NCBI GenBank assembly: GCA_026692665.1
Contig: JAPLOF010000020.1
Span: 124,001-188,000 of the forward strand
Length of the DNA stretch: 64,000 nt
DNA from: Planctomycetota bacterium
Lineage (GTDB): Bacteria > Planctomycetota > UBA1135 > GCA-002686595
Direction: 5' to 3'
Shown: piece after piece, positions 45,020-53,364 of the stretch
How positions within the stretch are numbered: the first letter of the stretch is position 1
Layout of the letters: each line of letters opens with the position of its first letter
Notes under the pieces: generated by a model
Told to the model about the DNA's origin: nothing
Seen by the model: the letters and a program-made list of their open reading frames with translations, nothing else
Database searches by the model: none
Translations under genes and position numbers: made by a program

Positions 45020-46892
45020 GCGGTGCTGCGGGCGGGGGCCCCATGGCCTCGAGCGCCTTCGTCGCTTCGCGGCGCACGGCCGCGAACGGGTGCGAGACGT
45101 TCTCGCGCAGCTTCGGGATCGCGCTCTCCACGCGCAGCACGCCGACGGCCCAGCATGCCGTCGCGCGCACGAGCGGATCGGCGTCGTCGAGGCGCGGAAC
45201 GAGCTGGGCCGCCGACGCCGGGTCGACCACCGGCGTGTAGTCGGGCGGCGTGAACATCGCGGTCACGATCTGGCTCGCGAGGAACCACGTGGCCTCGCGG
45301 CGGAGGACGGCGTCCGTGCTCGCGAGCGCCGCCAACAGGTCCTCGGGCTTGTCCGTCGAGGTCCCGCGCGTCCGTCCGTCTCCCACGCGCGGGAACGGGC
45401 CGCGCGCGGCGGGCGTGAGCCGGTGCGCGAGGTCGCGCGGGTCGAGGGCGACCTCCGCGCGCCGGTCGAACTGCCACAGGCTCTCGCCGATCTTCAGCAC
45501 GTCGCCGCGCGCCTCGACGAAACCCTGAGCCACCGGTTCCTCGCGCGTCGGCCCGTCGAAGCGGAACATCTCCCTCTCGACGAAGGCCACGCGATCGCCT
45601 TCGCGGCGCACCTCCACGAAGGTCCGATCGCGCTCGTCGCGCCACAGGCCCTCGGTGACGAGGAACTCGAGCGCGGCCGAAGGCGTCGCGGGTTCCCGCA
45701 GCGCGGCGTCGATCCGGGCGCGCAGCTCGCTCGTCGTGCGCGCGTGGTCGTCTCCGGTCGCGGGGCCGTTGAATCCACTGTGCACCGCGATCGGGGTGCC
45801 GTCCGAGCGCAGGATCGCGAGCGTGGGGAACGCGACGACCCGGTCGAGCGCGCCCAGCGCGGACGCGGCCTTGCCCTTCTCGGCCGTCCCCGCCAGGAGG
45901 AAGGCGTGCCGCGCGCCGTGGCGCTCACGCATGCGCGCCAGCTGACGGGAGTCGCGCGCCGCATCTCCGGTCGCCTCGAAGCCGAGGGTCACGACGCGCA
46001 GACCCTTCGGCTCCAACTCGCGCGCGATCGGCGCGAGCCAGGCCAGTTCGTCGTGACAGTTCGGGCACCACGAGCCCGCGACCTGGACCACGAGCGCGCG
46101 CGCGTCGAAGAGGAACTCGCCGAGACGCCGCGTCTGCCCTTCGCCGTCGACGCCCTCGATCCACAGGAGTCCCGGCTCGGACGACCAGTGCGCCTGAGCG
46201 TACTCGTCGGGAATCCGGGCCGCGTCGTCGCGTCGCGCGGTCCACGACTGTTGCCACTTCGGGCCGCTCGCGAACGAACCCGCCAGCGTGCCGTCGGCGC
46301 GCAGCTGGGCGTCGTAGAGGAACGCATGCGCGCCGTCGAAGCACGAGAGCCGCAGTCGTCCGCCCTGGAACGAACCCTCCAGGAATCGGTGGTCGCCCGT
46401 CGCCGTCAGGAACGTCGCGAGTGCGCGATCTCCCTCGGCGCGCAGCACCAGCACGGCCGGCTCGGCGTCGCCGTCGAAGCGGACGGACCAGCGCCCGACG
46501 ACCGCGCCCGGAGCCCGTCCGGAATCGGCCACCGGTTCGAAGCGCTGCATCGTCCCGGCCCGCGCCTGGAAATCCATGCGCTGCTCGTGACCGTTGCTCC
46601 CGAGCTTCGTCCAGGCACCGGCGAGCGTGGTGCCCCCGTCCCCGAGCTGCGCGGTGATCCGCGAGTCGTAGTGCGGGAAGTCGATGCGCACGCTGCCCTC
46701 CGGCCCGAGCTCGAGCGGGCGCTCGATCCGCTCCTCGCCGTTCTGGATCACGGCGACGCGGGTCTCGCCGCGCGACTCGATCGCGAGGCCGAAGGGGAGT
46801 TCGCCGAGGGGACTCGCGAGCGTCGCGCGCCAGGGGCCGGGGGCGATCCCGCCCAGGGCGCAGAGGACGATGGAGAGGGGAGTCGTGATCAC
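45015..46892 (-). CDS. Secreted thioredoxin-like protein with C-terminal HEAT-like repeats
   Basis: 625 residues from GTG 46892, with a short signal-like N-terminus (PLSIVLCALGGIAPG). Residues about 20-230 form an unrecognised beta-rich domain (GETRVAVIQNGEERIERPLELG). A TlpA/redoxin-like thioredoxin domain follows, with the CxxC pair in AGSWCPNCHDELAWL (near residue 275) and VVAFPTLAILRSDGTP. The last 110 residues are HEAT-like (DADPLVRATACWAVGVLRVES, HPFAAVRREATKALEAMG). This is an unusual order of domains. It is probably an extracytoplasmic thiol-disulfide protein; partners are unknown. A TACGAT box lies 6 bases before the GTG. Confidence 0.85.
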   Translation of the reverse strand: MITTPLSIVLCALGGIAPGPWRATLASPLGELPFGLAIESRGETRVAVIQNGEERIERPLELGPEGSVRIDFPHYDSRITAQLGDGGTTLAGAWTKLGSNGHEQRMDFQARAGTMQRFEPVADSGRAPGAVVGRWSVRFDGDAEPAVLVLRAEGDRALATFLTATGDHRFLEGSFQGGRLRLSCFDGAHAFLYDAQLRADGTLAGSFASGPKWQQSWTARRDDAARIPDEYAQAHWSSEPGLLWIEGVDGEGQTRRLGEFLFDARALVVQVAGSWCPNCHDELAWLAPIARELEPKGLRVVTLGFEATGDAARDSRQLARMRERHGARHAFLLAGTAEKGKAASALGALDRVVAFPTLAILRSDGTPIAVHSGFNGPATGDDHARTTSELRARIDAALREPATPSAALEFLVTEGLWRDERDRTFVEVRREGDRVAFVEREMFRFDGPTREEPVAQGFVEARGDVLKIGESLWQFDRRAEVALDPRDLAHRLTPAARGPFPRVGDGRTRGTSTDKPEDLLAALASTDAVLRREATWFLASQIVTAMFTPPDYTPVVDPASAAQLVPRLDDADPLVRATACWAVGVLRVESAIPKLRENVSHPFAAVRREATKALEAMGPPPAAPR

Positions 46893-46898
46893 GGCGGG

Positions 46899-46904
46899 AT
46901 CGTA
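46899..46904 (-). promoter_or_regulatory. -10-like hexamer TACGAT (leaderless, minus strand)
   Basis: On the minus strand it ends 6 bases before GTG 46892. It is 9 bases from the opposing box at 46914. Confidence 0.5.
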
Positions 46905-46913
46905 GCCTCGTGC

Positions 46914-46919
46914 TACGTT
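46914..46919 (+). promoter_or_regulatory. -10-like hexamer TACGTT (leaderless)
   Basis: Ends exactly 7 bases before ATG 46927 of the acylphosphatase gene. Confidence 0.5.
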
Positions 46920-46926
46920 GGCGCGC

Positions 46927-47211
46927 ATGGGACGCGAAGCGCGCCTTGCTCGGGTTCGCGGCCTCGTGCAGGGCGTCGGATTCCGGCACCACACGAAGGT
47001 CCTGGCGCGCCATCTGGGCCTCGCGGGCTGGGTGCGGAACCTGCCGGACGGCTCGGTCGAGGTCTGGGCCGAGGGCGATGTCCCTGCTCTCGAGGAACTC
47101 GCGCGTTGGCTCCGGACCGGGCCGCCGGGGGCCCGGGTGGAGCACGTCGAGCTCACGACGCACCCCCCAGAGTCCCACGCGCGCTTCCTGGTGCTGCGCG
47201 AATCGACCTGA
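46927..47211 (+). CDS. acyP: Acylphosphatase
   Basis: 94 residues. The two signature blocks are intact: VRGLVQGVGFRHHTKVLA with the catalytic Arg, and GWVRNLPDGSVEVWAEG with the catalytic Asn. It hydrolyses acyl phosphates in the cytoplasm. ATG 46927 is chosen over TTG 46918 because the -10-like TACGTT sits in between. Only 34 bases separate it from the divergent thioredoxin-HEAT gene, so their promoters overlap. Confidence 0.93.
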   Translation: MGREARLARVRGLVQGVGFRHHTKVLARHLGLAGWVRNLPDGSVEVWAEGDVPALEELARWLRTGPPGARVEHVELTTHPPESHARFLVLREST

Positions 47212-47356
47212 GGGTCGGCTCACGTGCGGCACACGCGAGTTTGACGTTCTCGGCGCCCGCGCCGGGCTACCCTCCCGCCGTACGAGCGCGGACCGGGACG
47301 CCGCAGTCCCGACCGGCCTCAACCGTCTGACGAAGCATCGAGAAGGAGACTCCACC

Positions 47357-48025
47357 ATGAAGAACACGAACCTCTGGATCGCGGCCGGCCTCGGGGCCAT
47401 CGCGCTGATCGCCGCCGCCGGCGCGCTGCCGGCAGGCGATCCGCAGAAGGAAACCCCGCGCGAGAAGAGCGAGAAGCCCGTCGCCGAGGTCAAGGCCGCG
47501 CTCGGCAAGCCGGCCCCCGACTTCGAGCTCAAGGACCTCGACGGCAAGGCCGTCAAGCTGTCCGACTACAAGGGCAAGACCGTCGTCCTCGAGTGGTTCA
47601 ACCCCGAGTGCCCGTTCGTCGTGCGCGCGCACGGCGAGGGCTCGCTGAAGGACCAGGCCACGCGCGTCACGAAGGACGGCGTGGTGTGGCTGTCGATCAA
47701 CTCGGGTGCCTCCGGCAAGCAGGGCGCGGGCCTCGAGGAAAATCGCAAGGCCAAGGCCGCCTGGAAGATGGCGAACCCGATCCTCATCGACCCGAAGGGC
47801 GACGTCGGCCGCCGCTACGAGGCCAAGACGACCCCGCACATGTACGTCATCGACGCGAAGGGCAACCTGGCCTACCGCGGCGCGATCGACAACGCGCCGA
47901 ACGGCAAGCCCGAGGACGGCGCGGCGCTCGTGAACTACGTCGACGCGGCCCTGGCCGACCTCAAGGCCGGCAAGCCGGTCGCCAAGCCGGAGACGAAGTC
48001 GTACGGCTGCAGCGTGAAGTACTGA
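47357..48025 (+). CDS. Exported redoxin (AhpC/TSA-like thioredoxin fold)
   Basis: 222 residues from ATG 47357 with a strong Shine-Dalgarno (AAGGAG) 8 bases upstream. A signal or anchor helix (IAAGLGAIALIAAAGAL) and a Lys/Glu linker lead to the redoxin domain: GKPAPDFELKDLDGKAVKLSDYKGKTVVLEWFNPECPFV. There is one Cys at the active-site position (PECPF), without the second Cys of CxxC. TTPHMYVIDAKGNLAYRGAIDN completes the fold. Similar proteins are common in planctomycetes; the single Cys suggests a peroxidase- or sensor-like role. A TACCCT box is about 80 bases upstream. A strong hairpin follows. Confidence 0.9.
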   Translation: MKNTNLWIAAGLGAIALIAAAGALPAGDPQKETPREKSEKPVAEVKAALGKPAPDFELKDLDGKAVKLSDYKGKTVVLEWFNPECPFVVRAHGEGSLKDQATRVTKDGVVWLSINSGASGKQGAGLEENRKAKAAWKMANPILIDPKGDVGRRYEAKTTPHMYVIDAKGNLAYRGAIDNAPNGKPEDGAALVNYVDAALADLKAGKPVAKPETKSYGCSVKY

Positions 48026-48070
48026 TCCGCGCAGCTCGCGTCGGCCACTGGCCGGCGTGGGCGCGCAAAC

Positions 48071-48117
48071 GACTCGGGCCGGTCTCCGCCGCGGTGGGGA
48101 CCGGCCCGAGTCCTTTG
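48071..48117. terminator. Strong hairpin terminator between convergent genes
   Basis: GACTCGGGCCGGTC (48071-48084) and GACCGGCCCGAGTC (48099-48112) pair perfectly over 14 bp, and the loop can pair further. CTTTG follows on the plus strand. It can serve both the redoxin gene and the coiled-coil gene. Confidence 0.7.
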
Positions 48118-48140
48118 CCCGGGACCGATTGGCCCGGTGC

Positions 48141-49562
48141 TCAGCGCGCGTCGTTGCGCGGCAGGCTGTCGATCTTCTCGCGCATGCGCTGGACCTCGGC
48201 GCGCAGGGCCTCGGCCTCCGAGCGCAGCGAGCGCATGGCGTCCTCGATGGCGCGGCGATCCTGGCCCAGGTCCGAGGTGGACCCGGGACCCTGGGCCCAG
48301 GGGGCCGTCGCCGCGGCGGGCTCGCCACCCAGACCACCCCCGCTGCTCGAGCGCGGGGCCCGCGCCGCGGGCGGGATCGGGGCGATGGGATCGACGGGCG
48401 CGATCGGCGCGATCGGCGCCACGGGGGCGACGGGGGCGGCATGCGCACTACGAGGCTGCGTCTCGAAGGGAGACATGGCCTGAGGGGGCATGGGGAACTC
48501 GCGCAACGTGCCGTCGCCCTGCAGCGTGTAGGCGCGCGGGGCGAGCGCTCCGCGCGGGGCCTGCACCCGCGGAGCGCGCAGGCCGCGCACCGCGGACTTG
48601 CGGGCGCCGAGAGCGCGCTCGAGCGCCGCGACGCGGTCCTCGAGGGACCCGTCGACCGTACCGTGGCCCTGCTCGCGTGCGATCCGCTCCAGCGCGCGGA
48701 TGCGGTCTTCGAGGTCCGCGGGCTCGTCGCCCTGCGCGGCGTCCTCGACGTCGACCTGGAAGTCGAAGCCCGAGGGAGGTATCGCGAACGCGGATCCGAA
48801 GTCGATCCCGGCGAGCGCCTCGTTGGCGGACTCGAGGGCGGCCTGCGCCTGGGCCTGGAAGTCGACACTGCCGAAAGCCTCGGGGTGCGCCGCCTGCGCT
48901 TCCCGCAGTTGCTCCCGGACCTGGAGTTCGGCCTCGCGCTGCGCCTGTTGGGCCTCGCGGATCGCTTCGCGCTGTTCCTCCAGAGCTTCGCGCCGGGCTT
49001 CCTGCGCCTCGCGCAGAGCATCACGCATCTCCTCGGCTGCGTTGCGCTGGGCCTCGCGCGCCTCCTCGATGGCGGCGCGGATCTCCTCGCGCGCGTCGTC
49101 GTCCAGCCCCTGGGTTCCCACCTGGCCGGCGCGGACGCCGCGCACGATCTGCGCCAGATCCGCGAGGGACCTCGACGAGTTCATGCTCTCGGTGTCGATC
49201 TGGACCGGCTCTCCCTGGACGAGCGCCAGGGTGGCCGGCTGGCTGGACGTGCTGTTGCACGTGCCGCCCGACCGTGCCGTTCCACCGACCGAGCAGGCGT
49301 GTCCCTGCCCGACCGCCACGACTTGAGGCGTGGTCGAGCAGACGGTGGACACCGCATGCCCGCAGGCCGGCTGCACGACCGTCGCGCGCGTACCGACGCG
49401 GAAGGTGTTCACGGACTGCGCGCCGGTCTTCGGATCGCACGAGACGACGGTCACGGGCGGCTTCGCCTTGGGATCGCACTTGGGATCGCAAGCGGGGTCG
49501 CACGGACTCGCGGCCGCGTGAGCGGCCAGGGGGATGAGGAAAAGAAACGCTCTCATGGTCAT
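48141..49562 (-). CDS. Secreted Cys-rich and coiled-coil protein in a BlaI-BlaR1-type operon
   Basis: 473 residues from ATG 49562, which overlaps the BlaR1-like stop (ATGA) after GAGG. In order: signal peptide (AFLFLIPLAAHAAA); tandem CDPACDPKCDPK and further Cys to about residue 105; a long Glu/Arg/Gln helix (about 150-220, AREAQRNAAEEMRDALREAQ); a second short coiled coil (LEDRIRALERIAREQG, LEDRVAALERAL); a Pro-Ala-Val/Ile repeat (PVAPVAPIAPIAPVDPIAPI); and a last coiled coil (SLRSEAEALRAEVQRMREKI). I do not recognise the family. Its place as the third gene suggests it is an output or partner of the BlaR1-like sensor. Confidence 0.82.
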   Translation of the reverse strand: MTMRAFLFLIPLAAHAAASPCDPACDPKCDPKAKPPVTVVSCDPKTGAQSVNTFRVGTRATVVQPACGHAVSTVCSTTPQVVAVGQGHACSVGGTARSGGTCNSTSSQPATLALVQGEPVQIDTESMNSSRSLADLAQIVRGVRAGQVGTQGLDDDAREEIRAAIEEAREAQRNAAEEMRDALREAQEARREALEEQREAIREAQQAQREAELQVREQLREAQAAHPEAFGSVDFQAQAQAALESANEALAGIDFGSAFAIPPSGFDFQVDVEDAAQGDEPADLEDRIRALERIAREQGHGTVDGSLEDRVAALERALGARKSAVRGLRAPRVQAPRGALAPRAYTLQGDGTLREFPMPPQAMSPFETQPRSAHAAPVAPVAPIAPIAPVDPIAPIPPAARAPRSSSGGGLGGEPAAATAPWAQGPGSTSDLGQDRRAIEDAMRSLRSEAEALRAEVQRMREKIDSLPRNDAR

Positions 49563-51328
49563 TGGTCCTCGGCCGATCGGCCGGTTTCGTCGGGAGAGAG
49601 GAGGATGTACGCAGGGTTCGCGAGCAGCGCAGCGACGGCGGACTCACGTGCACGCAGTCCGTCGATCCTTCGCGCGAGGGCGTCGAGGTCCGCATCGAGT
49701 CCGTCGCCGCCGGCCCGCTCGCGCAGGTCGGCGCGCAGCACGCAGATCTCGCGCTCGAGGTCGTCGAGCACGGCTGCGAAGGGCGCTTCGTCCGCGAGCG
49801 GCACGGAGGCGAGCGGGTCGGCGGCGCGGGCCGCGCCCGTTTCGGGTGCCGCGCTCGCCGCGGCCGCCAGCGCGCTGACTTCCGCTCCGTCGAGCGGGGC
49901 CGAGCTGGCATCGAGATCGGGTTCCGTGGCCGCCGCCGCCTCGTTCTCGACGGCCAAGGGCTCCGCGCTCGAGTCTTGGGGGTGCGGGTTCGAGCCCGCG
50001 AGGGCGAGCTCCAGACGCAGGTCGAGCGGCAGCGGTTTCGTGCTGCGCTGCGCGGCGAATCCCGGCACGACGGCGACCGCGCTGCCCGCGAGGACCAGCG
50101 CCGCCGCCGTCAGCAACGGCCGCCGCGTTCCCGTGTCCGGGCGATGCCCCTCGTCGACCAGCCGTTCGACGCGGCGCGTCAGGCGCGCGCCGTGCGCGGC
50201 CATGCCGGCCGCGAGGCGCGGTCCACGATCCGGCGGGACGAGCCACGAGGCCACTTCGGTCAGGCACGAGGCCAGCGGCAGCCGATCGCCCGTCCACACG
50301 ACCGCGCGGTCGTCGCACAGGAGCTCGGCATCGTCCTCGATGCGCCGCGCCACGACGCGGTTCAGCGGCTGGACGCAGAGCAGGACCTCCACGGCTCGGA
50401 AGATGACGAGCCAGGCCGGATCGTGGCGCGCGGCGTGCGCGATCTCGTGACCGAGCAGGGCGCCGAATTCGTCCTCGTCCAGGTCGCGCAGTGCTCGCGA
50501 GGGAACGCAGATCTGCGCGCGCAGGATGCCGCAGGTCACGGGCGAGGCCAGGAGCGGCGCGACGCGCAGGCGCGCCGCGCGTGGACCGGTCCGGGGCAGC
50601 CCCGCGCGCCGGCAGAGATCGTCGAAGGTCGCGAGCGCATCCGAGTCGGTGACCGGTTCCGCGCCGGCGAGGGACAGCGACAGGGCTCGCCAGCCCAGGA
50701 TCCGTCGCACGAGGGCCGTGCCGGCGACGAGCGCCCAGAGGGCGACGAAGCCAGCGATCCAGCCGGCTCGGCCGTCTCTCTCCGCGCCCAGGCTCTGGGT
50801 CGCAGTCGCGGCCGGCGACGAGATCGATGGCGCACGGGTCGGGGAGCCTGCTGCCGTCGGCCCGGTTTCGACGGCCTCTTGCAGCATGGCCACCACCGGC
50901 ACGAGATACAGCGGGACCGCCGGCCAGTTCACGCGCGCCATCGTCGTGGCGACAGGCGCCGCGGTCGGCGCCCGCTCCGGCGCGCGACGCGCGGCGGTGG
51001 GGGGCGCCGAGGGCGCCGCTTCACGGTTGGCCACCGTGATTTCGCCGGCGGGCGATTCCAGGAGCGCGGGACGCAGACCGAACGGCTCGATGCCGAGCGC
51101 CGTCTGCACGCTGGCCGTCGCGATCCCGGCCAGCAGCGCGACCTTGCCGATGCGCTCGCGCCACGCCGGGCCCGCATCGGCGACGCGCGGCGATCGGCGT
51201 GCTGCGCGTCCGATCAGCGCGAAGGCGCCGAGGGCCGCGAGGAGCAGGACCGTGCTGTGCAACGCGTAGGTGACGAGCCAGGCGGCGACGTCGAGCACGA
51301 AAGAACCGGCAGCGGGATCACTGACCAC
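49559..51328 (-). CDS. BlaR1/MecR1-like M56 metallopeptidase, no beta-lactam sensor domain
   Basis: 589 residues from GTG 51328, overlapping the BlaI-like gene by 11 bases. N-terminal membrane helices are ALHSTVLLLAALGAFALIG and IAGFVALWALVAGTAL. The M56 zinc site is GHEIAHAARHD, with the third ligand in EDDAELLCDDRAV. In BlaR1 a penicillin-binding sensor follows; here a last membrane helix (AALVLAGSAVAVVPGF) is followed by about 180 residues of low-complexity sequence and a short coiled coil (LDDLEREICVLRADLRERAG). The input signal is therefore probably not a beta-lactam and may come through coiled-coil contact with the third gene product. Confidence 0.9.
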   Translation of the reverse strand: MVSDPAAGSFVLDVAAWLVTYALHSTVLLLAALGAFALIGRAARRSPRVADAGPAWRERIGKVALLAGIATASVQTALGIEPFGLRPALLESPAGEITVANREAAPSAPPTAARRAPERAPTAAPVATTMARVNWPAVPLYLVPVVAMLQEAVETGPTAAGSPTRAPSISSPAATATQSLGAERDGRAGWIAGFVALWALVAGTALVRRILGWRALSLSLAGAEPVTDSDALATFDDLCRRAGLPRTGPRAARLRVAPLLASPVTCGILRAQICVPSRALRDLDEDEFGALLGHEIAHAARHDPAWLVIFRAVEVLLCVQPLNRVVARRIEDDAELLCDDRAVVWTGDRLPLASCLTEVASWLVPPDRGPRLAAGMAAHGARLTRRVERLVDEGHRPDTGTRRPLLTAAALVLAGSAVAVVPGFAAQRSTKPLPLDLRLELALAGSNPHPQDSSAEPLAVENEAAAATEPDLDASSAPLDGAEVSALAAAASAAPETGAARAADPLASVPLADEAPFAAVLDDLEREICVLRADLRERAGGDGLDADLDALARRIDGLRARESAVAALLANPAYILLSPDETGRSAEDQ

Positions 51329-51764
51329 GGCGTCCCTCCTTCCGCGTCGCGGGCTTCGCCGCGCTCTTGGCCGGCGCCTTCGACTGGGCCTTCTGCGCCG
51401 CGAGCAGAGCGCGCAGGCGTTGGAGCTCGCCACGGTCGATGTCCTGCTCGTCGAGCAGGTGCGAGACCAGCGCGCCGTAGTCGCCCTGGAACAGGCGGTC
51501 GGTCAGCTCGCTGACCATGGAACGGCGCACGGCGTCCTCCTGGACCAGGGCGCGGTACACGAAGATGCGTCCCTCGGAGCGGTGGGCCACGACGCCCTTC
51601 TTCTCCATCTTCGTGAGCATCGTCGCGATCGTGGTGAGCGCGCGCTCGTGCTTCTCGCCTTGCGCGAGACGCTCCTGAACGCGCGCGACCGTCGCTTCAC
51701 TCTCTTCCCAGAGCACGCGCATGATCGCGTACTGCAGATCGCCGAGGTTGTGCTGACCGCCCAT
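51318..51764 (-). CDS. BlaI/MecI/CopY family transcriptional repressor
   Basis: 148 residues from ATG 51764. Winged-helix core: LGDLQYAIMRVLWEESEATVARVQERL, TTIATMLTKMEKKGVVAHRSEGRIFVYRALV. The dimerisation half is RRSMVSELTDRLFQGDYGALVSHLL. The tail is Lys/Ala-rich. ATG 51764 aligns with the family start; ATG 51860 is also in frame and would add 32 residues of Pro/Ser/Arg. It should bind the ACTAC-N4-GTAGT operator upstream and be inactivated by the co-encoded BlaR1-like protease. Confidence 0.93.
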   Translation of the reverse strand: MGGQHNLGDLQYAIMRVLWEESEATVARVQERLAQGEKHERALTTIATMLTKMEKKGVVAHRSEGRIFVYRALVQEDAVRRSMVSELTDRLFQGDYGALVSHLLDEQDIDRGELQRLRALLAAQKAQSKAPAKSAAKPATRKEGRRGQ

Positions 51765-51867
51765 GGAAGGACTCCGAGATCGCGGGACGTGGTTCGAGGC
51801 GGACACCGGCGGCGGCGCATCCCCCTCTCCCAAGGACGACGGCCGCCACCGGCTCCGCATTCCTTCT

Positions 51868-51881
51868 ACTACCGCAGTAGT
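51868..51881. promoter_or_regulatory. BlaI-type operator ACTAC-CGCA-GTAGT
   Basis: A perfect inverted repeat of 5-bp half-sites with a 4-base spacer, 103 bases upstream of the repressor ATG. The established BlaI/MecI operator (TACTACATATGTAGTA) has the same half-sites and spacer length. The minus-strand TAGTAG overlapping the repeat could be the -10. Confidence 0.65.
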
Positions 51882-51951
51882 TTCGGCGCCACGCGGCGAT
51901 CCGGATTTTTCACCGAAGCAACAGTCCGCGTCGCGGCCGCCCGCGGGCCCC

Positions 51952-53361
51952 TCAGAACTGGAAGTACACGAACGGCTGGTACCCGCTGGCCGTGAAGGCC
52001 GCCGCGAGGGCCGCGCAGACGCCGTAGCCCAGGGCCCAGGCCCAGTCGGGCAGGCGGGCGAGCCCGGCGCCGCCGAGCCGGGCGCGGGTGCCCATGTGCA
52101 CGAGGAGCATCGCCGCGAGTCCCGCGTACCACCACGCGCCCAGGTTGCGCTGACCTCCGGGACTCCAGCCGAACAGGATCTCGATCTGCTGGCCCGAGCG
52201 CGTGAAGTCGAGGCCGCGGAAGACCGGCCACCACATCATCACGCCGAAGGTCGTGAGCACCCAGCCGATCAGCGCGCGCGCGCGGCCGCTGGGCCGCGAG
52301 CCGAGCTCCGACTGGCTCCACAGCCGGTGCGTGATCAGGTACGTGCCGCACATCACCCCCCAGATGACGTACTTCCACTGCGCGCCGTGCCAGAGGCCGC
52401 ACAGGAAGAACACGATCCAAAGGTTCACGTAGGTGCGGACGGTCCCGAGGCGATTTCCGCCCAGCGGGTAGTAGAGGTAGTCGCGGAACCACGTCGACAG
52501 CGAGATGTGCCACCGACGCCACCAGTCCGTGATGTCCGTGGCGAGCAGCGGCCAGTCGAAGTTCTTCGTGAGCTGGTAGCCGAGCAGGCCCGCGGTCGCG
52601 ATCGCCATGTCGGAGTAGCCCGAGAAATCGCAGTAGACCTGGATCGTGTAGAGCGCGAGAGCCAGCCAGTGCGAGGCGGCGTCCCACGCGAGCGGCGCCA
52701 CGTAGACCGGGTCGATCGCCGCCGCGATGCCGTCGGCGACGCAGGCCTTCTTCACGAAGCCCATGAGGAAGAGCCCGAGCGCGGCGCGCACCTGCACGTC
52801 GTCGCGCCAGGTCCGCACGCGGTCCAGCTGCGGCAGGAAGTCCACGGCGCGCACGATCGGGCCAGCCACGAGCTGCGGGAAGAACGCCACGAACAGCGCG
52901 AAGTCGGTGTAGCTGCGCACGGCCCGCATGTGCCGCCGGTACACGTCGATCGTGTAGCTCATCGACTGGAACGTGTAGAAGCTGATCCCCACCGGCAGGA
53001 CCACGTTCAATGTGCGCGCGCCGACGTCGAGCCCGATCGACTGCAGCAGCGCGACGGCCGAGTCGACGAAGAACCCGAAGTACTTGAAAAAGCCCAGGAT
53101 CCCGAGGTTCGCGACGACCGAGATGGTGAGCCACGTGCGGCGTCCCCGGTCCGTCTTCACCGCCTCCAGTCCACGGCCGATGCCGTAGTCGAGCGTGATC
53201 GACACGAACATCAGGCCGAGGAAGCGCCAGTCCCACGCGCCGTAGAACACGCACGAGCAGAGCAGCAGCCACAGCTTGCGCAGGCGGTTCGACTGGAGCG
53301 ACCAGTACAGGCCGAACGCGGCGGCGAAGAGCAGGAAGAAGCGGCCTTCGGTGAACAGCAT
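51952..53361 (-). CDS. MBOAT family O-acyltransferase (AlgI-like)
   Basis: 469 residues, about 11-12 membrane helices. AlgI-type sequence: MLFTEGRFFLLFAAAFGLYW, VVLPVGISFYTFQSMSYTID, YCDFSGYSDMAIATAGLLG, WWRRWHISLSTWFRDYLYYPLGGNR and the catalytic His in FFLCGLWHGAQWKY. It passes acyl (usually acetyl) groups across the inner membrane for glycan O-acetylation. The SGNH-like gene lies 3 bases upstream on the same strand, forming a transferase pair. Confidence 0.94.
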   Translation of the reverse strand: MLFTEGRFFLLFAAAFGLYWSLQSNRLRKLWLLLCSCVFYGAWDWRFLGLMFVSITLDYGIGRGLEAVKTDRGRRTWLTISVVANLGILGFFKYFGFFVDSAVALLQSIGLDVGARTLNVVLPVGISFYTFQSMSYTIDVYRRHMRAVRSYTDFALFVAFFPQLVAGPIVRAVDFLPQLDRVRTWRDDVQVRAALGLFLMGFVKKACVADGIAAAIDPVYVAPLAWDAASHWLALALYTIQVYCDFSGYSDMAIATAGLLGYQLTKNFDWPLLATDITDWWRRWHISLSTWFRDYLYYPLGGNRLGTVRTYVNLWIVFFLCGLWHGAQWKYVIWGVMCGTYLITHRLWSQSELGSRPSGRARALIGWVLTTFGVMMWWPVFRGLDFTRSGQQIEILFGWSPGGQRNLGAWWYAGLAAMLLVHMGTRARLGGAGLARLPDWAWALGYGVCAALAAAFTASGYQPFVYFQF

Positions 53362-53364
53362 GGT

